The notes under the pieces: generated by a model
What the model saw: only the letters and a program-made list of their open reading frames with translations
Told to the model about the DNA's origin: nothing
Databases searched by the model: none
Position numbers and translations under genes: made by a program
Shown here: piece by piece, positions 25,524 through 34,405 of the stretch
Layout of the letters: each line of letters opens with the position of its first letter
Position numbering within the stretch: position 1 is the stretch's first letter
From: Oscillatoriaceae cyanobacterium Prado104
Lineage (GTDB): Bacteria > Cyanobacteriota > Cyanobacteriia > Cyanobacteriales > Microcoleaceae
Direction: 5' to 3'
Length of the DNA stretch: 64,000 nt
Assembly (NCBI GenBank): GCA_025454405.1
Contig: JALOON010000009.1
Coordinates: 1 to 64,000 of the forward strand

Positions 25524-27842
25524 ATGGATACTCAAAATCGATCGATCGACTCAGAATCCCCCGATACCGAACTCAAAACTAGCGGGGAATTAACAGACAC
25601 AGAAATTGCAAACACCAGCGACAGCAGCGAGACAGCAGAAACTCTCAACAGCCAGTACCAGCAGCAATTAATTCAAGCTTTAGCAGCAGTGAGAGACGGC
25701 GATTTCAGCGTTCGCTTGCCCGCAGATAACGGCTGGGGTGAAATTGCCAAAACCTTCAACGAAATGGTAGCAGTCAATGAAAAATTTGCTGACGAAATCG
25801 ATCGCATCAATCAAGCAGTTGCTGAAGAAGGAAAAGTCCCCAAGGCAATAACAATTAAAGAATTTAAAGGTTCTTGGGTTAGCAGCATTGAAGCCGTAAA
25901 TACAACCCTCAACAGCTTAATGTTGCCGACAATAGATATGGCGCGGGTGCTGCATTCTGTAGCCAAAGGCGATTTGTCGGATAAATTCAAATTAGAAATA
26001 GAAGGCAAACCAATTAAAGGATTGTTCCGCCGCATCGGCACTACCCTCAACAAAATGGTAGACCAATTAAACGCTTTTGCTTCAGAAGTTACCCGCGTCG
26101 CCCGCGAAGTTGGCAGTGAAGGTAAATTGGGCGCTCAAGCTCAAGTTGAAGGGGTATCCGGTATTTGGAAAGAACTTACCGACAGCGTTAACTTGATGGC
26201 TGCAAATCTGACAAATCAAGTGCGAAATATTACTAAAGTTGCAACCGCTATTAGTGTGGGCGATTTGAATGAAAAGATTGCAGTTGAAGCCGAAGGCGAA
26301 ATTTTGCAACTGAAAGATACTCTCAATCAAATGGTTGACAGTTTGAACGATTTTGCTAGCGAGGTAAATCGGGTAGCAAAAGAAGTGGGAACTGAAGGCA
26401 AACTCGGCGGGCAAGCAGCAGTGCGCGGCGTAGCTGGCGTCTGGAAAGATTTAACAGAAAATGTGAATTTAATGGCGAGCAATCTCACCGAACAGGTGCG
26501 AAATATTGCCGAAGTAACGACTGCTGTCGCTAACGGTAATTTGACGAAAAAAATTACTGTCGAAGCGGAAGGGGAAATTTTAGAACTAAAGAATACCATC
26601 AATCAAATGACCGATCGACTCAGCGAATTTGCCAGTGAAGTTACTCGCGTCGCGCAAGAAGTCGGCGTCGAAGGCAAATTGGGAGGTCAAGCAACAGTTG
26701 AAGGATTGTCGGGTACTTGGCTGAATTTGGCGGGAAATGTCAACATTATGGCATCCCGACTTACCGAACAAGTGCGGAACATTGCCGAAGTTTCTACGGC
26801 GGTTGCTAAGGGCGATTTGTCTAAGAAAATTACCGTGGAAGCGGAAGGGGAAATCCTGGAACTCAAAGATACTTTGAATACAATGGTTGACCAACTAAAT
26901 ACTTTTGCTGACGAAGTAAATCGCTTGGCTAAAGATGTAGTAGCGGGGCAATTGGGAGGGCAAGCAAATGTCCCGGATGTCAGCGGTGCCTGGAAAGATT
27001 TAACGGATAATGTTAACTTGATGGCTGCTAATTTGACCGAACAAGTACAGCAGATTTCTCAAGTTGCGGTTGCTGTTAGCAGCGCTGCGGAAGAATTGAT
27101 CGGTGAAAGTCAAAATATGGGCGCTGCTGCTGAAGAAACTTCAACCCAAGCCGGTACTGTATCTGCTGCTGCGGATTTAGTTAGCAGCAATACTAATTCG
27201 GTGGCTACCGGTATCGAGCAAATGAATGCCAGCATTAAAGAAATTGCGAAGAATGCTGCGGAAGCCGCGACAGTTGCTAATTCTGCGGTAAGAATGGCGG
27301 AAACGACTAATGAAACTATTACCAAACTCGGTACTAGCAGTGCGGAAATTGGCAATGTGGTGAAGGTAATTACTTCGATCGCGCAACAAACTAATTTACT
27401 CGCTCTCAATGCAACTATTGAAGCAGCGCGCGCCGGGGAAGCGGGGAAAGGTTTTGCAGTTGTAGCGAATGAAGTGAAAGAATTAGCAAAACAGACGGCT
27501 GCTGCAACTGAAGATATTAGCAAAAAAGTCGAAGCAATTCAAGCTGACACGAAAAGTTCCGTGCAGGCGATCGGACAAATTACTTCAATTATCAACCAAA
27601 TTAGCGATTTTCAAACTATTATTGCGAGCGCGGTGGAGGAACAAACAGCAACGACTACAGAAATTGCGCGAAATGTCAATCAAGCCGCGATCGGATCTTC
27701 AGAAATTGCCCGCAATATTACCAGCGTTGCGGATGCAGCCGGCAGCACGACTGCTAGTGCCAGCAACACTCAAAATTCCGCGATCGAACTGTCAAAAACC
27801 GCAGCAGAATTGGAAGGGCTTGTCAGTCATTTCAAGTATTAA
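25524..27842 (+). CDS. Soluble methyl-accepting chemotaxis protein with poly-HAMP array
   Basis: 772 residues with no transmembrane segment or periplasmic domain. After an acidic N-terminus it has a chain of HAMP-like units with a ~92-residue period, marked by QVRNI.EV.TAVA.G.L..KI near residues 227, 319 and 412 with diverged copies before. The signalling domain spans about 510-772 with the hairpin tip [19 protein letters not shown] and [17 protein letters not shown]. It should be a cytoplasmic receptor feeding CheA. The ligand or input is not evident; the HAMP chain may itself sense. Methylation sites are expected because cheR and cheB are present. Confidence 0.93.
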   Translation: MDTQNRSIDSESPDTELKTSGELTDTEIANTSDSSETAETLNSQYQQQLIQALAAVRDGDFSVRLPADNGWGEIAKTFNEMVAVNEKFADEIDRINQAVAEEGKVPKAITIKEFKGSWVSSIEAVNTTLNSLMLPTIDMARVLHSVAKGDLSDKFKLEIEGKPIKGLFRRIGTTLNKMVDQLNAFASEVTRVAREVGSEGKLGAQAQVEGVSGIWKELTDSVNLMAANLTNQVRNITKVATAISVGDLNEKIAVEAEGEILQLKDTLNQMVDSLNDFASEVNRVAKEVGTEGKLGGQAAVRGVAGVWKDLTENVNLMASNLTEQVRNIAEVTTAVANGNLTKKITVEAEGEILELKNTINQMTDRLSEFASEVTRVAQEVGVEGKLGGQATVEGLSGTWLNLAGNVNIMASRLTEQVRNIAEVSTAVAKGDLSKKITVEAEGEILELKDTLNTMVDQLNTFADEVNRLAKDVVAGQLGGQANVPDVSGAWKDLTDNVNLMAANLTEQVQQISQVAVAVSSAAEELIGESQNMGAAAEETSTQAGTVSAAADLVSSNTNSVATGIEQMNASIKEIAKNAAEAATVANSAVRMAETTNETITKLGTSSAEIGNVVKVITSIAQQTNLLALNATIEAARAGEAGKGFAVVANEVKELAKQTAAATEDISKKVEAIQADTKSSVQAIGQITSIINQISDFQTIIASAVEEQTATTTEIARNVNQAAIGSSEIARNITSVADAAGSTTASASNTQNSAIELSKTAAELEGLVSHFKY

Positions 27843-28113
27843 TGTGGGAATTGGGCATTGGGAATTGGGCATTGGGAATTGGTAATTAGATTGTGTTCGG
27901 TAAATTTCCTTTGCTTCGATTCACCCGCAATCTCGTAGGGGCGGGTTCACTACTATTTCCGATACAACACCAATATCTCATAAAGCCACTTCACCCCAAC
28001 TTATGTAGGGTGCGCAGTGCGCACCTTACGGCTGTAAATAGCGCGTCAATCTACTTCTTGTGTAAGTCTCGATCGAGCGAAACAACACCGAATAAACTAT
28101 CAAAAACACCGTC
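27843..28113. repeat. GGGAATTGGGCATT units, GTAGGGGCGGGTTC fragment, GTAGGGTGCGCAG palindrome
   Basis: 27845-27885 has GGGAATTGGGCATTGGGAAT units, 27936-27948 GTAGGGGCGGGTT, and 28005-28029 the palindrome GTAGGGTGCGCAGTGCGCAC with CTTAC. No gene. Confidence 0.8.
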
Positions 28114-29127
28114 ATGAACAATTACCTACATCCGATCGCCCTAATTCTAATTGCTGGCAATTCCGACTCAGAAAATCAGCAACTGCACGAAACTTTGCAA
28201 GCCGACGAATATGTATTTGCCAGCAGTACAGATTTGTATAATTTCCTAGATATTGCCGAATGCCACCATCCGAAAGGCGTACTCGTAGACTTTGCCTCGA
28301 TCGAACACAATTATTTAGGAATCATCCAATTTTTACAATTTTTGCAAATACCCGCGATCGTCCTCAGCGACGAACTGCAAAACAACATGATTCAATATTT
28401 GTCCCTAGCAGGGGTATTTGCCACTCTCAAAAAAACGAACAATGAATTAGAATTGCGCCGCACGCTAGCAATGGCAGCTTATCCCGATCGCGCAGGTGCC
28501 GAAAATGCCAGCGATAAAAGTCGGCGTTTGGACTTAGCCAGCATGAAAAGCGGTACGCAAACAAAATTGCAAGATGTCGTCAACAAAGCGATCGGTATGG
28601 CAGTTTCTCAAATGAGCGAAATGATTGCCTGCGAGATAGAATACGAAGTGCCTTCATCTCAAGCGCTATCCCCTTTAGTTTTGCAAAAAACGCTGATTGA
28701 AACATTGGGAGAAGACTTAGTAGCCGTAGCGCAACTCGATTTTAGCGGCAATTTATCCGGTTCGGCGCAGATGTTATTTTCGCGGGAAGCAGCAGATGCG
28801 ATCGTCCTGACTCTCAACGGCGGCGGAGACGTGGAAAGCGAGGAATTCAAGCAAGACAAAGCCGACATCATGGGAGAAATTGGCAATTTAGCAATTAGTG
28901 GCATTGTCGGCACTTTTAGCAATACTTTGAAGTACAACCTCGGCTATGTAGTTCCCCATTATGTAGAAGGTTCTGCCCAGGAAATATTTAGCAATATGAA
29001 TTTTAGCGCGCGATCGACGATCGTACTATTTATGTCTCATTTCAAAATAGTTGACTTTCACGTAGAAGGCGATTTTATCCTATTTTTTCAAGCTCGTTTG
29101 TTGCTCGACCTGCTATTTCGCGTATAA
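28114..29127 (+). CDS. Degenerate receiver fused to a CheC-like phosphatase domain
   Basis: 337 residues. Residues 1-~125 have the receiver outline, with Asp59 in VLVDFAS, IVLSDEL and a TLKKTN lysine. The metal-binding acidic pair after strand 1 is gone (LILIAGNSDSEN), so normal phosphorylation is doubtful. Residues about 150-337 are CheC-like: the first motif is DVVN (Asp154-Asn157, Glu replaced by Asp) and the second is EIGN (Glu255-Asn258), with later VVPHYVEG and FILFFQA matching the other CheC (VPYYLEEG, ILLFFDV). It lies between the receptor and cheB. Confidence 0.82.
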   Translation: MNNYLHPIALILIAGNSDSENQQLHETLQADEYVFASSTDLYNFLDIAECHHPKGVLVDFASIEHNYLGIIQFLQFLQIPAIVLSDELQNNMIQYLSLAGVFATLKKTNNELELRRTLAMAAYPDRAGAENASDKSRRLDLASMKSGTQTKLQDVVNKAIGMAVSQMSEMIACEIEYEVPSSQALSPLVLQKTLIETLGEDLVAVAQLDFSGNLSGSAQMLFSREAADAIVLTLNGGGDVESEEFKQDKADIMGEIGNLAISGIVGTFSNTLKYNLGYVVPHYVEGSAQEIFSNMNFSARSTIVLFMSHFKIVDFHVEGDFILFFQARLLLDLLFRV

Positions 29128-29182
29128 TTAACTAACTCCGCCTAATTAAACGCAATATTTTCACAATCTAAAAGCTGAACGA

Positions 29183-29258
29183 TGGATATTCTTCCTCCTT
29201 CCTCCTTCCTTCTTCCTTCTTCCTCCTTCCTTCTTCCTTCTTCCTTCTTCCTTCTACT
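29183..29258. repeat. TTCCTTC heptamer array upstream of cheB
   Basis: Pyrimidine-rich units TTCCTCC / TTCCTTC repeat about ten times and end 6 bases before the cheB start, occupying the normal ribosome-site position. No AGGAG-like site is visible before ATG 29264. Confidence 0.85.
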
Positions 29259-29263
29259 TAAAA

Positions 29264-30355
29264 ATGTCCAAAATTAAAATTTTAGTTGTTGATGATTCCG
29301 TAGTAGTGCGTCGGTTAGTAACTAACGTACTAGAAGGCGATCCGGACCTGGAAGTTATCGGCGTTGCAGCCAACGGGAAAATTGCTTTGGCAAAGATTTC
29401 TCAAGTTCATCCCGATTTGATTGTTTTGGATGTAGAAATGCCGGAAATGGACGGCTTGGAAACGCTGGCTGCAATCCGAAAACAAGACAAGAACATTCCA
29501 GTAATTATGTTTAGCGCGCTGACAGAAATGGGCGCTACTTCCACTCTCGAAGCTCTTTCCTTGGGCGCTACGGATTATGTAACCAAGCCTCACAATATGA
29601 AGAGTAAAGAGGCAGCACTTCAGAACGTCCGCGAGCAGTTAATTCCCAAAATAAAGGTATTTTGCAGGGACGAGATGAGGCAAAAATTGGGGATGATTTC
29701 AGCAGCAAAAACTGAGAATAAAATATTTACTGCCGCACCGATAGAGCCGCGTTCGATCGCGCCGAAAATAGCAGTAAATATTCCCCAAAAAGTCGAAGTT
29801 GTAGCCGTAGGAGTTTCCACGGGAGGGCCGAATGCTTTGGAAACAATTTTGCGGGAAATTCCGGCTAATTTCCGAGTTCCAATTGTCATCGTGCAGCACA
29901 TGCCGCCAGTTTTTACAAAGCGTTTGGCCGAGAGGCTGACCCAAAAGTGCCAGATTCGAGTAGAGGAAGGTTTAACGGGAGGTATTCTCGAACCGGGAGT
30001 TGCTTGGATCGCACCGGGAGACTATCATATGGTGTTGGAAAAACACGGATTTGCCGTGCAAATTCGCACCAATCAAGAACCTCCAGAAAACTCTTGCCGC
30101 CCTGCAGTTGACGTGCTGTTTCGATCGGCTGCTAAGATTTACGGTGCGGGAGTTTTAGGTGTAATTTTGACGGGAATGGGACAAGACGGATTGTTAGGAT
30201 GCGATCGCATAAAAGAAGCAGGAGGGCGGATAATAGTTCAGGATGAAGCCAGCAGCGTAGTGTGGGGAATGCCGGGAATTGTAGCTAATTCTGGTTTGGC
30301 CGATCGAGTGGTATCATTGCAAGAAATGGCAAAAGAAATTATCGATCGAGTTTAA
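29264..30355 (+). CDS. cheB: CheB protein-glutamate methylesterase
   Basis: 363 residues. CheB removes methyl groups from receptors when its receiver is phosphorylated by CheA, opposing CheR. REC (1-~125): ILVVDDS, Asp56 in IVLDVEMPEMDG and TKPH lysine. The linker is about 130-175. The esterase domain (176-363) has the triad Ser185 (GVSTGGPN), His212 (VQHMPP) and Asp308 (TGMGQDG). It closes the plus-strand chemosensory set. The upstream TTCCTTC array replaces a usual ribosome site, so translation initiation may be unusual. Confidence 0.94.
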   Translation: MSKIKILVVDDSVVVRRLVTNVLEGDPDLEVIGVAANGKIALAKISQVHPDLIVLDVEMPEMDGLETLAAIRKQDKNIPVIMFSALTEMGATSTLEALSLGATDYVTKPHNMKSKEAALQNVREQLIPKIKVFCRDEMRQKLGMISAAKTENKIFTAAPIEPRSIAPKIAVNIPQKVEVVAVGVSTGGPNALETILREIPANFRVPIVIVQHMPPVFTKRLAERLTQKCQIRVEEGLTGGILEPGVAWIAPGDYHMVLEKHGFAVQIRTNQEPPENSCRPAVDVLFRSAAKIYGAGVLGVILTGMGQDGLLGCDRIKEAGGRIIVQDEASSVVWGMPGIVANSGLADRVVSLQEMAKEIIDRV

Positions 30356-30370
30356 ATATTACTCAGAGTT

Positions 30371-30390
30371 GTCAAAGTTTACGGCTCAAT
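30371..30390. repeat. 20-bp direct repeat, left copy
   Basis: GTCAAAGTTTACGGCTCAAT is identical to 31480-31499. The two copies bracket the small minus-strand ORF, the GIY-YIG gene and its 71-residue partner. Confidence 0.9.
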
Positions 30391-30410
30391 CTCGATCGAA
30401 TTCGTCTATA

Positions 30411-30533
30411 CTAAAGCACCGTTGCCTTGAGTTTTTTACGAATGTTCTGTATGTCTTCTAAGGTTGGATTAACCATCAGCTTGTCAATCTGGCTGATAAT
30501 CGGCTCAAAAAACTGCTCTAACGTTTCAAACAT
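30411..30533 (-). CDS. Small hypothetical protein, 40 residues
   Basis: ATG at 30533 with GAGGAA ending seven bases upstream, a good ribosome site. Translation starts MFETLEQFFEPIISQIDKL and ends with a basic helix IRKKLKATVL. It looks like an amphipathic helix pair. I know no family. It is within the segment flanked by 20-bp direct repeats and divergent from the GIY-YIG gene. The ribosome site and codon use argue for a real gene, but it is short. Confidence 0.45.
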   Translation of the reverse strand: MFETLEQFFEPIISQIDKLMVNPTLEDIQNIRKKLKATVL

Positions 30534-30875
30534 ACAAAGTTCCTCAATTACTGACTACTTATTCACCTCTCTGAGAACAAGAGCAGGATAATTTATCTAA
30601 AACTCCCAGATGATATCGGAACAGCCAAATTAGTACCTTAAATATTCTTATTGTAAAACCGTCTTTTGTGAAATTGGTCAGGAAGATAGTAGATTAGCTC
30701 GTTCAAAAGGGGTCTAACAACCATTTTGCAGCGCACCCACCATTCCTCGCCGTTCCCGCAGGCGACAGACATCCAGCACTCTATGCTTTACGATCGCCCA
30801 CACCAGTCTTGTTATCATTACAATCAACAGAATTTGTGGGAACACGATCTCTGTGCAATTAGCCTTCTTGCTTCC

Positions 30876-31253
30876 ATGCCAACGAACGATTCTGAACTGC
30901 AAGCCCAAGCGCGGAGAATTCTAGATGCGATCGCCTTTACTCCTTTCGAGCAATGTCAACCCTTGACTCGTGAGTTTGATAACATTCCTGCTCGCCCTGG
31001 TATCTATGCAATCAGGCACATAACTGACGGATTACTTTACATCGGTAAAACCAAGAGCCTACGAGGACGCTTCAGCGGCGGACACAAGGCTTTTTTATGG
31101 GCGTGGCTCGATAAATACAATGACGAGGATGTACGGATTGCAATGCAATTAATCCCTCACTGCCGAAACCCCGCGTTACTATTAGAGCTAGAAGCCATCA
31201 TTCTAAGAGCCACTGAACCCCCGTACAACGTTCAAATTCCAACCCAAAGGTGA
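30876..31253 (+). CDS. GIY-YIG domain protein (small standalone nuclease-like)
   Basis: 125 residues from ATG 30876; the frame extends upstream to 30726 without a better start. GIY-YIG domains cut DNA with Tyr, Arg, Glu and Asn residues in a small alpha-beta fold. Seen here: PGIYAIR, LLYIGKT, an Arg in GRFSGGHK, a Glu in LELEAIIL and Asn in PPYNVQ. It carries no recognisable DNA-binding domain. The next gene overlaps its stop by four bases, so they should be translated together. Confidence 0.75.
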   Translation: MPTNDSELQAQARRILDAIAFTPFEQCQPLTREFDNIPARPGIYAIRHITDGLLYIGKTKSLRGRFSGGHKAFLWAWLDKYNDEDVRIAMQLIPHCRNPALLLELEAIILRATEPPYNVQIPTQR

Positions 31254-31465
31254 ATGCCATGCAAGCCAAACTTCAAGAACAACTTTCTCCTGCTGATGCC
31301 GAAGTCATTTTGAGACGCTTGCCAGAACGAATTCAGGCCGCTCTAATTTCGCGTGCTGCCGAAATTGAATATCCGATCGAAGCGGTAATCGAAATGGCGA
31401 TCGCCAGTTTTTTAGACACAGAAGCATTAGGTTTCATAGATTGCAAACCAGGACGCGGGCAGTAA
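31250..31465 (+). CDS. Small helical, RHH-like partner of the GIY-YIG protein
   Basis: 71 residues from GTG 31250, or 68 from ATG 31259. The central stretch RIQAALISRAAEIEYPIEAV continuing EMAIASFLD resembles the two helices of a ribbon-helix-helix protein, though no clear N-terminal strand is visible. It overlaps the GIY-YIG stop by four bases. A similar association of RHH and GIY-YIG genes is seen at 58.8-60.8 kb. Antitoxin or repressor function is only a hypothesis. Confidence 0.5.
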   Translation: MNAMQAKLQEQLSPADAEVILRRLPERIQAALISRAAEIEYPIEAVIEMAIASFLDTEALGFIDCKPGRGQ

Positions 31466-31479
31466 AACAGAGAAGAGAT

Positions 31480-31499
31480 GTCAAAGTTTACGGCTCAAT
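31480..31499. repeat. 20-bp direct repeat, right copy
   Basis: Identical to 30371-30390. The sequence just after it (AATTCCGCGTCTGAAGTATCG, beginning inside the repeat) reads SIPRLKYRNGEVLLKL in one frame and resembles one CRISPR spacer. Confidence 0.9.
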
Positions 31500-31589
31500 T
31501 CCGCGTCTGAAGTATCGCAACGGAGAAGTGTTGCTGAAACTTGTTGATATAATGGTGTAAAAGTATAACATAAATCGAGAGAGTTTCCC

Positions 31590-32387
31590 ATGCCCAATCC
31601 ATTTGCGGGAATGAATCCCTACCTCGAACAACCAGAGTATTGGTCTGATTTCCACAATCAATTGGTGGCGGCAATTGCTCGATCGCTAGTCCCAAAACTC
31701 GTTCCAAAATATCGCGTGGTAACGGATAAATGGGTGTATAAAATTGCAGGTTCTACAGCAATTGCAATTGGTAGGCCAGATATCAGCGTGCAGCAAAACC
31801 GACGATCGAATGCGCCAGCGAATACAAACCCTCTTGAAGGAACTGTTGCCGTTTGCCCCTTGCCCGAACCCGTTAAAGTAACGGTGCCAATGCTCGAAGA
31901 AATTCAGCAATCTTATATCGAAGTCAAAGATGCGGCAACTCAACAAGTGGTAACGGCGATCGAAGTGCTTTCACCTGCAAATAAATCGGGAGATGGTCGC
32001 AAAAAATATACAGCAAAGCGACAGAACATTTTAGAGAGCCTCACTAATTTAGTGGAAATTGACTTGCTGCGCGAAGGTATTCCCTTGCCTGTAGAAACTG
32101 GCGACGTTCAGAGTCACTATCGCATCCTAATTAGTCCATCGCAAACTCGTCCGATTTCCGATATGTATCCTTTTAATTTGGGCGATCGCATTCCGGCATT
32201 CTTGTTGCCTTTGCGATCGGAAGATTCAGAACCTATATTAGATTTGCAATCCTTGGTTGACGAACTGTACGAGCAATTGGGATACGATTATTTCATCGAT
32301 TACAATAGCAATCCACCATCTCCTTGGTTAAGATCGGAGATAACGGAGGTTTTGTCAATCGATCGGCGATCGCTCGATCGACTGTAA
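31590..32387 (+). CDS. DUF4058 family protein
   Basis: 265 residues. The start MPNPFAGMNPYLEQPEYWSD with FHNQLV is the hallmark of DUF4058, common in filamentous cyanobacteria and often multi-copy. AIEVLSPANKSGDGRKKY in the middle (about 120-138) is the other conserved block and resembles a restriction-like nuclease core (E-x-LSP-x-NK). The function is unknown; nuclease activity is speculation. It lies just right of the 20-bp repeat and about 70 bases before the glycosyltransferase. Confidence 0.88.
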   Translation: MPNPFAGMNPYLEQPEYWSDFHNQLVAAIARSLVPKLVPKYRVVTDKWVYKIAGSTAIAIGRPDISVQQNRRSNAPANTNPLEGTVAVCPLPEPVKVTVPMLEEIQQSYIEVKDAATQQVVTAIEVLSPANKSGDGRKKYTAKRQNILESLTNLVEIDLLREGIPLPVETGDVQSHYRILISPSQTRPISDMYPFNLGDRIPAFLLPLRSEDSEPILDLQSLVDELYEQLGYDYFIDYNSNPPSPWLRSEITEVLSIDRRSLDRL

Positions 32388-32457
32388 ATCCTAAACACTG
32401 TCCGTATCAGATATTTTCACGTTATGCTAAGAGCGATCGAACTTCTTACCAATAACA

Positions 32458-33558
32458 ATGCCTCGACCAACATTATACATTGCCATCACCAATCACGGAT
32501 TCGGACACGCCGTCCGCGCCGCCTCAGTAGCAGCAAAAATTCAAGAATTAAACCCGGAAATCTTACTAATTATCACCACAACCGCTCCCCGTTGGTTGCT
32601 AGAATCTTACATTACAGGCGACTTCATCTACCGCACCCGCGCCTTTGATGTCGGCGTCGTGCAAGCTGACAGTTTGAACATGGATTTAGACTTGACGCTA
32701 GAAAAACTTCGGGAAATTAAGGCAAAACAAAATTCTCTAATTGCCAGCGAAGTCAATTTTATCAAGCAAAATCGGGTAGATTTGATGCTGGCAGATATTC
32801 CTCCTTTAGCCGCGCCAATTGCTAAAGCAGCAGGCGTTCCCTGCTGGATGATGAGCAACTTCGGATGGGATTTTATCTATCGAGATTGGGGTGGCGAATT
32901 TGCCGAGATTGCCGATTGGATTGGTGAATGTTTCGGCAAGTGCGATCGACTGTTTCGCCTGCCTTTGCACGAACAGATGTCGGCTTTTCCCAATATAGAA
33001 GATGTCGGCTTAACAGGCGGCACTCCCCGCTACAGTGCCGATCGAATTCGCGAAATTTTAGGCATCAAAACACCGCCAGAAACTACAGCATTGCTGACAT
33101 TCGGCGGCTTGGGATTGGCTCAAATTCCCTATCAAAACATCAAACAATTTCCCGATTGGCAATTTATCACTTTCGATCGCGAAGGTCCCGATTTACCAAA
33201 TTTGATTAAAGTTAAAGATGCGGAAGCTGCAAAAACTCTGCCAACTTTACTCCGCCCAGTCGATTTAATGCCTGTCTGCGGGCGGTTGATTTCCAAACCG
33301 GGATACAGCACTTTTGCGGAAGCTTTGCGATTGGAATTGCCCGTAATTTCTTTAATGCGAGAAGGTTTTGCAGAAGCTGCTGTGTTGCTGGCAGGAATGC
33401 AAAATTATGCGGAACATCAAATTGTAACGGAGGCGGAGTTTTTTGAGGGAGATTGGGAATTTTTGCGAAAACCTTTGCATCCGCCGCGCTTGTCGGATAA
33501 ATTGGATAAATGCGGTACGGAGTCGATCGCGCGATCGATTTTAGATTTTGGATTTTAG
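32458..33558 (+). CDS. GT-B type glycosyltransferase, MurG/UGT-like
   Basis: 366 residues. The N-terminal YIAITNHGFGHAVRAASVAA has the glycine-rich acceptor-side loop with HGFGH, as in MurG and related nucleotide-sugar transferases and the N-terminal part of arabinokinases. The C-terminal ISKPGYSTFAEALRLELPVI matches the donor-binding KPG..T..EA motif. There is no membrane segment, so it should be a cytoplasmic or peripheral enzyme. Donor and acceptor cannot be told. The last codons merge into an intergenic GATTTTAGATT repeat. Confidence 0.75.
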   Translation: MPRPTLYIAITNHGFGHAVRAASVAAKIQELNPEILLIITTTAPRWLLESYITGDFIYRTRAFDVGVVQADSLNMDLDLTLEKLREIKAKQNSLIASEVNFIKQNRVDLMLADIPPLAAPIAKAAGVPCWMMSNFGWDFIYRDWGGEFAEIADWIGECFGKCDRLFRLPLHEQMSAFPNIEDVGLTGGTPRYSADRIREILGIKTPPETTALLTFGGLGLAQIPYQNIKQFPDWQFITFDREGPDLPNLIKVKDAEAAKTLPTLLRPVDLMPVCGRLISKPGYSTFAEALRLELPVISLMREGFAEAAVLLAGMQNYAEHQIVTEAEFFEGDWEFLRKPLHPPRLSDKLDKCGTESIARSILDFGF

Positions 33559-33644
33559 ATTTTAGATTTGCGATTGGGAATTGGAGATTTGCGATTTAAT
33601 GTAATTATTATCGGGATGGAAAGCGACTAACATCACCTAGTGAG

Positions 33645-33800
33645 CAACCGGGTTTCTGATGGTAAATCTACATTTTTATGCAAAGTCTCGGCCAGAAACC
33701 CGGTTTCTGAGAATCATGATAAACTGGAGGCAGAGCCTCCGGATCTGCGTTACCAGGCAGAGCCTGGTAACGAGTAAGAGCCTGGTAACGAGTAAAACGA
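33645..33800. repeat. AAACCCGGTTTCT palindrome and GGCAGAGCC / CCTGGTAACG repeats
   Basis: AACCGGGTTTCTG (33646 on) and AGAAACCCGGTT (33694-33705) form inverted arms. GGAGGCAGAGCCTCC with ACCAGGCAGAGCCTGGT and GTAACGAGTAA units follow at 33728-33800. These keep a frame open upstream of the yjbQ start but are not coding. Confidence 0.8.
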
Positions 33801-33847
33801 GTAAAATCCCAAATCCCAAAATCGCCCCGCAATCTAAAATCGATCGA

Positions 33848-34264
33848 ATGTCTCATTACCAACAGATACTCAAAATTCAAACAACAGGAAAATCTTTGTG
33901 TCGCGTCACTTCTAAGGTAGAAGATGCGGTAGCAAATTCTGGTATTAAAACAGGACTTTGTACCTTATTTTTGCGCCACACTTCGGCTAGTTTGCTGATT
34001 CAAGAAAATGCCGATCCCGATGTACTTCGGGATTTAGCAAACTTTTTAGCAAAACTCGTACCCGAAGGCGCGCACTACATTCACGACGCAGAAGGACCCG
34101 ACGATATGCCGGCGCACATTCGTACTGCACTAACTCATACTTCCGAACAAATTCCGATCGATCGCGGCAGATTGTTGTTAGGAACTTGGCAGGGAATTTA
34201 CCTCTGGGAACACCGCCAGAGAGGTCACATCCGCGAATTGGTAGTTCACGTTAGCGGCAGTTAA
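33848..34264 (+). CDS. YjbQ / UPF0047 family protein
   Basis: 138 residues from ATG 33848; the longer frame to 33659 is repeat-derived. Typical UPF0047 blocks: GLCTLFLRHTSASLLIQENA, then DPDVLRDL, HDAEGPDDMPAHIR, LTHTSEQIPI and LGTWQGIYLWEHR. Members are small trimeric proteins with metal-binding histidines; some have been annotated as a secondary thiamine-phosphate synthase enzyme because E. coli YjbQ overproduction rescues thiE loss. The physiological role here is unknown. Confidence 0.93.
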   Translation: MSHYQQILKIQTTGKSLCRVTSKVEDAVANSGIKTGLCTLFLRHTSASLLIQENADPDVLRDLANFLAKLVPEGAHYIHDAEGPDDMPAHIRTALTHTSEQIPIDRGRLLLGTWQGIYLWEHRQRGHIRELVVHVSGS

Positions 34265-34405
34265 AGGGAGTTTTGAATTTTGAGTTTTGAGTTTTGAGTT
34301 AAAGACAGTTTTCGGGAGTTTTGAGTTTTGAGTTAAAGACAGTTTTCGGGAGTTTTGAGTTTTGAATCTTGAGTTAAAGACAGTTCTTAATTCAAAACTC
34401 AAAAC
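34265..34405. repeat. TTTTGAG heptamer array
   Basis: Repeated TTTTGAGTTTTGAGTTAAAG and GACAGTTTTCGGGAG blocks (three copies) occupy the gap between the converging yjbQ and SOUL genes. Confidence 0.85.

Noticed and set aside
33659-33847. N-terminal extension of the YjbQ-like protein
   Set aside because: Coded by intergenic palindromes (CCTGGTAACG units); homologous sequence starts at MSHYQQ.
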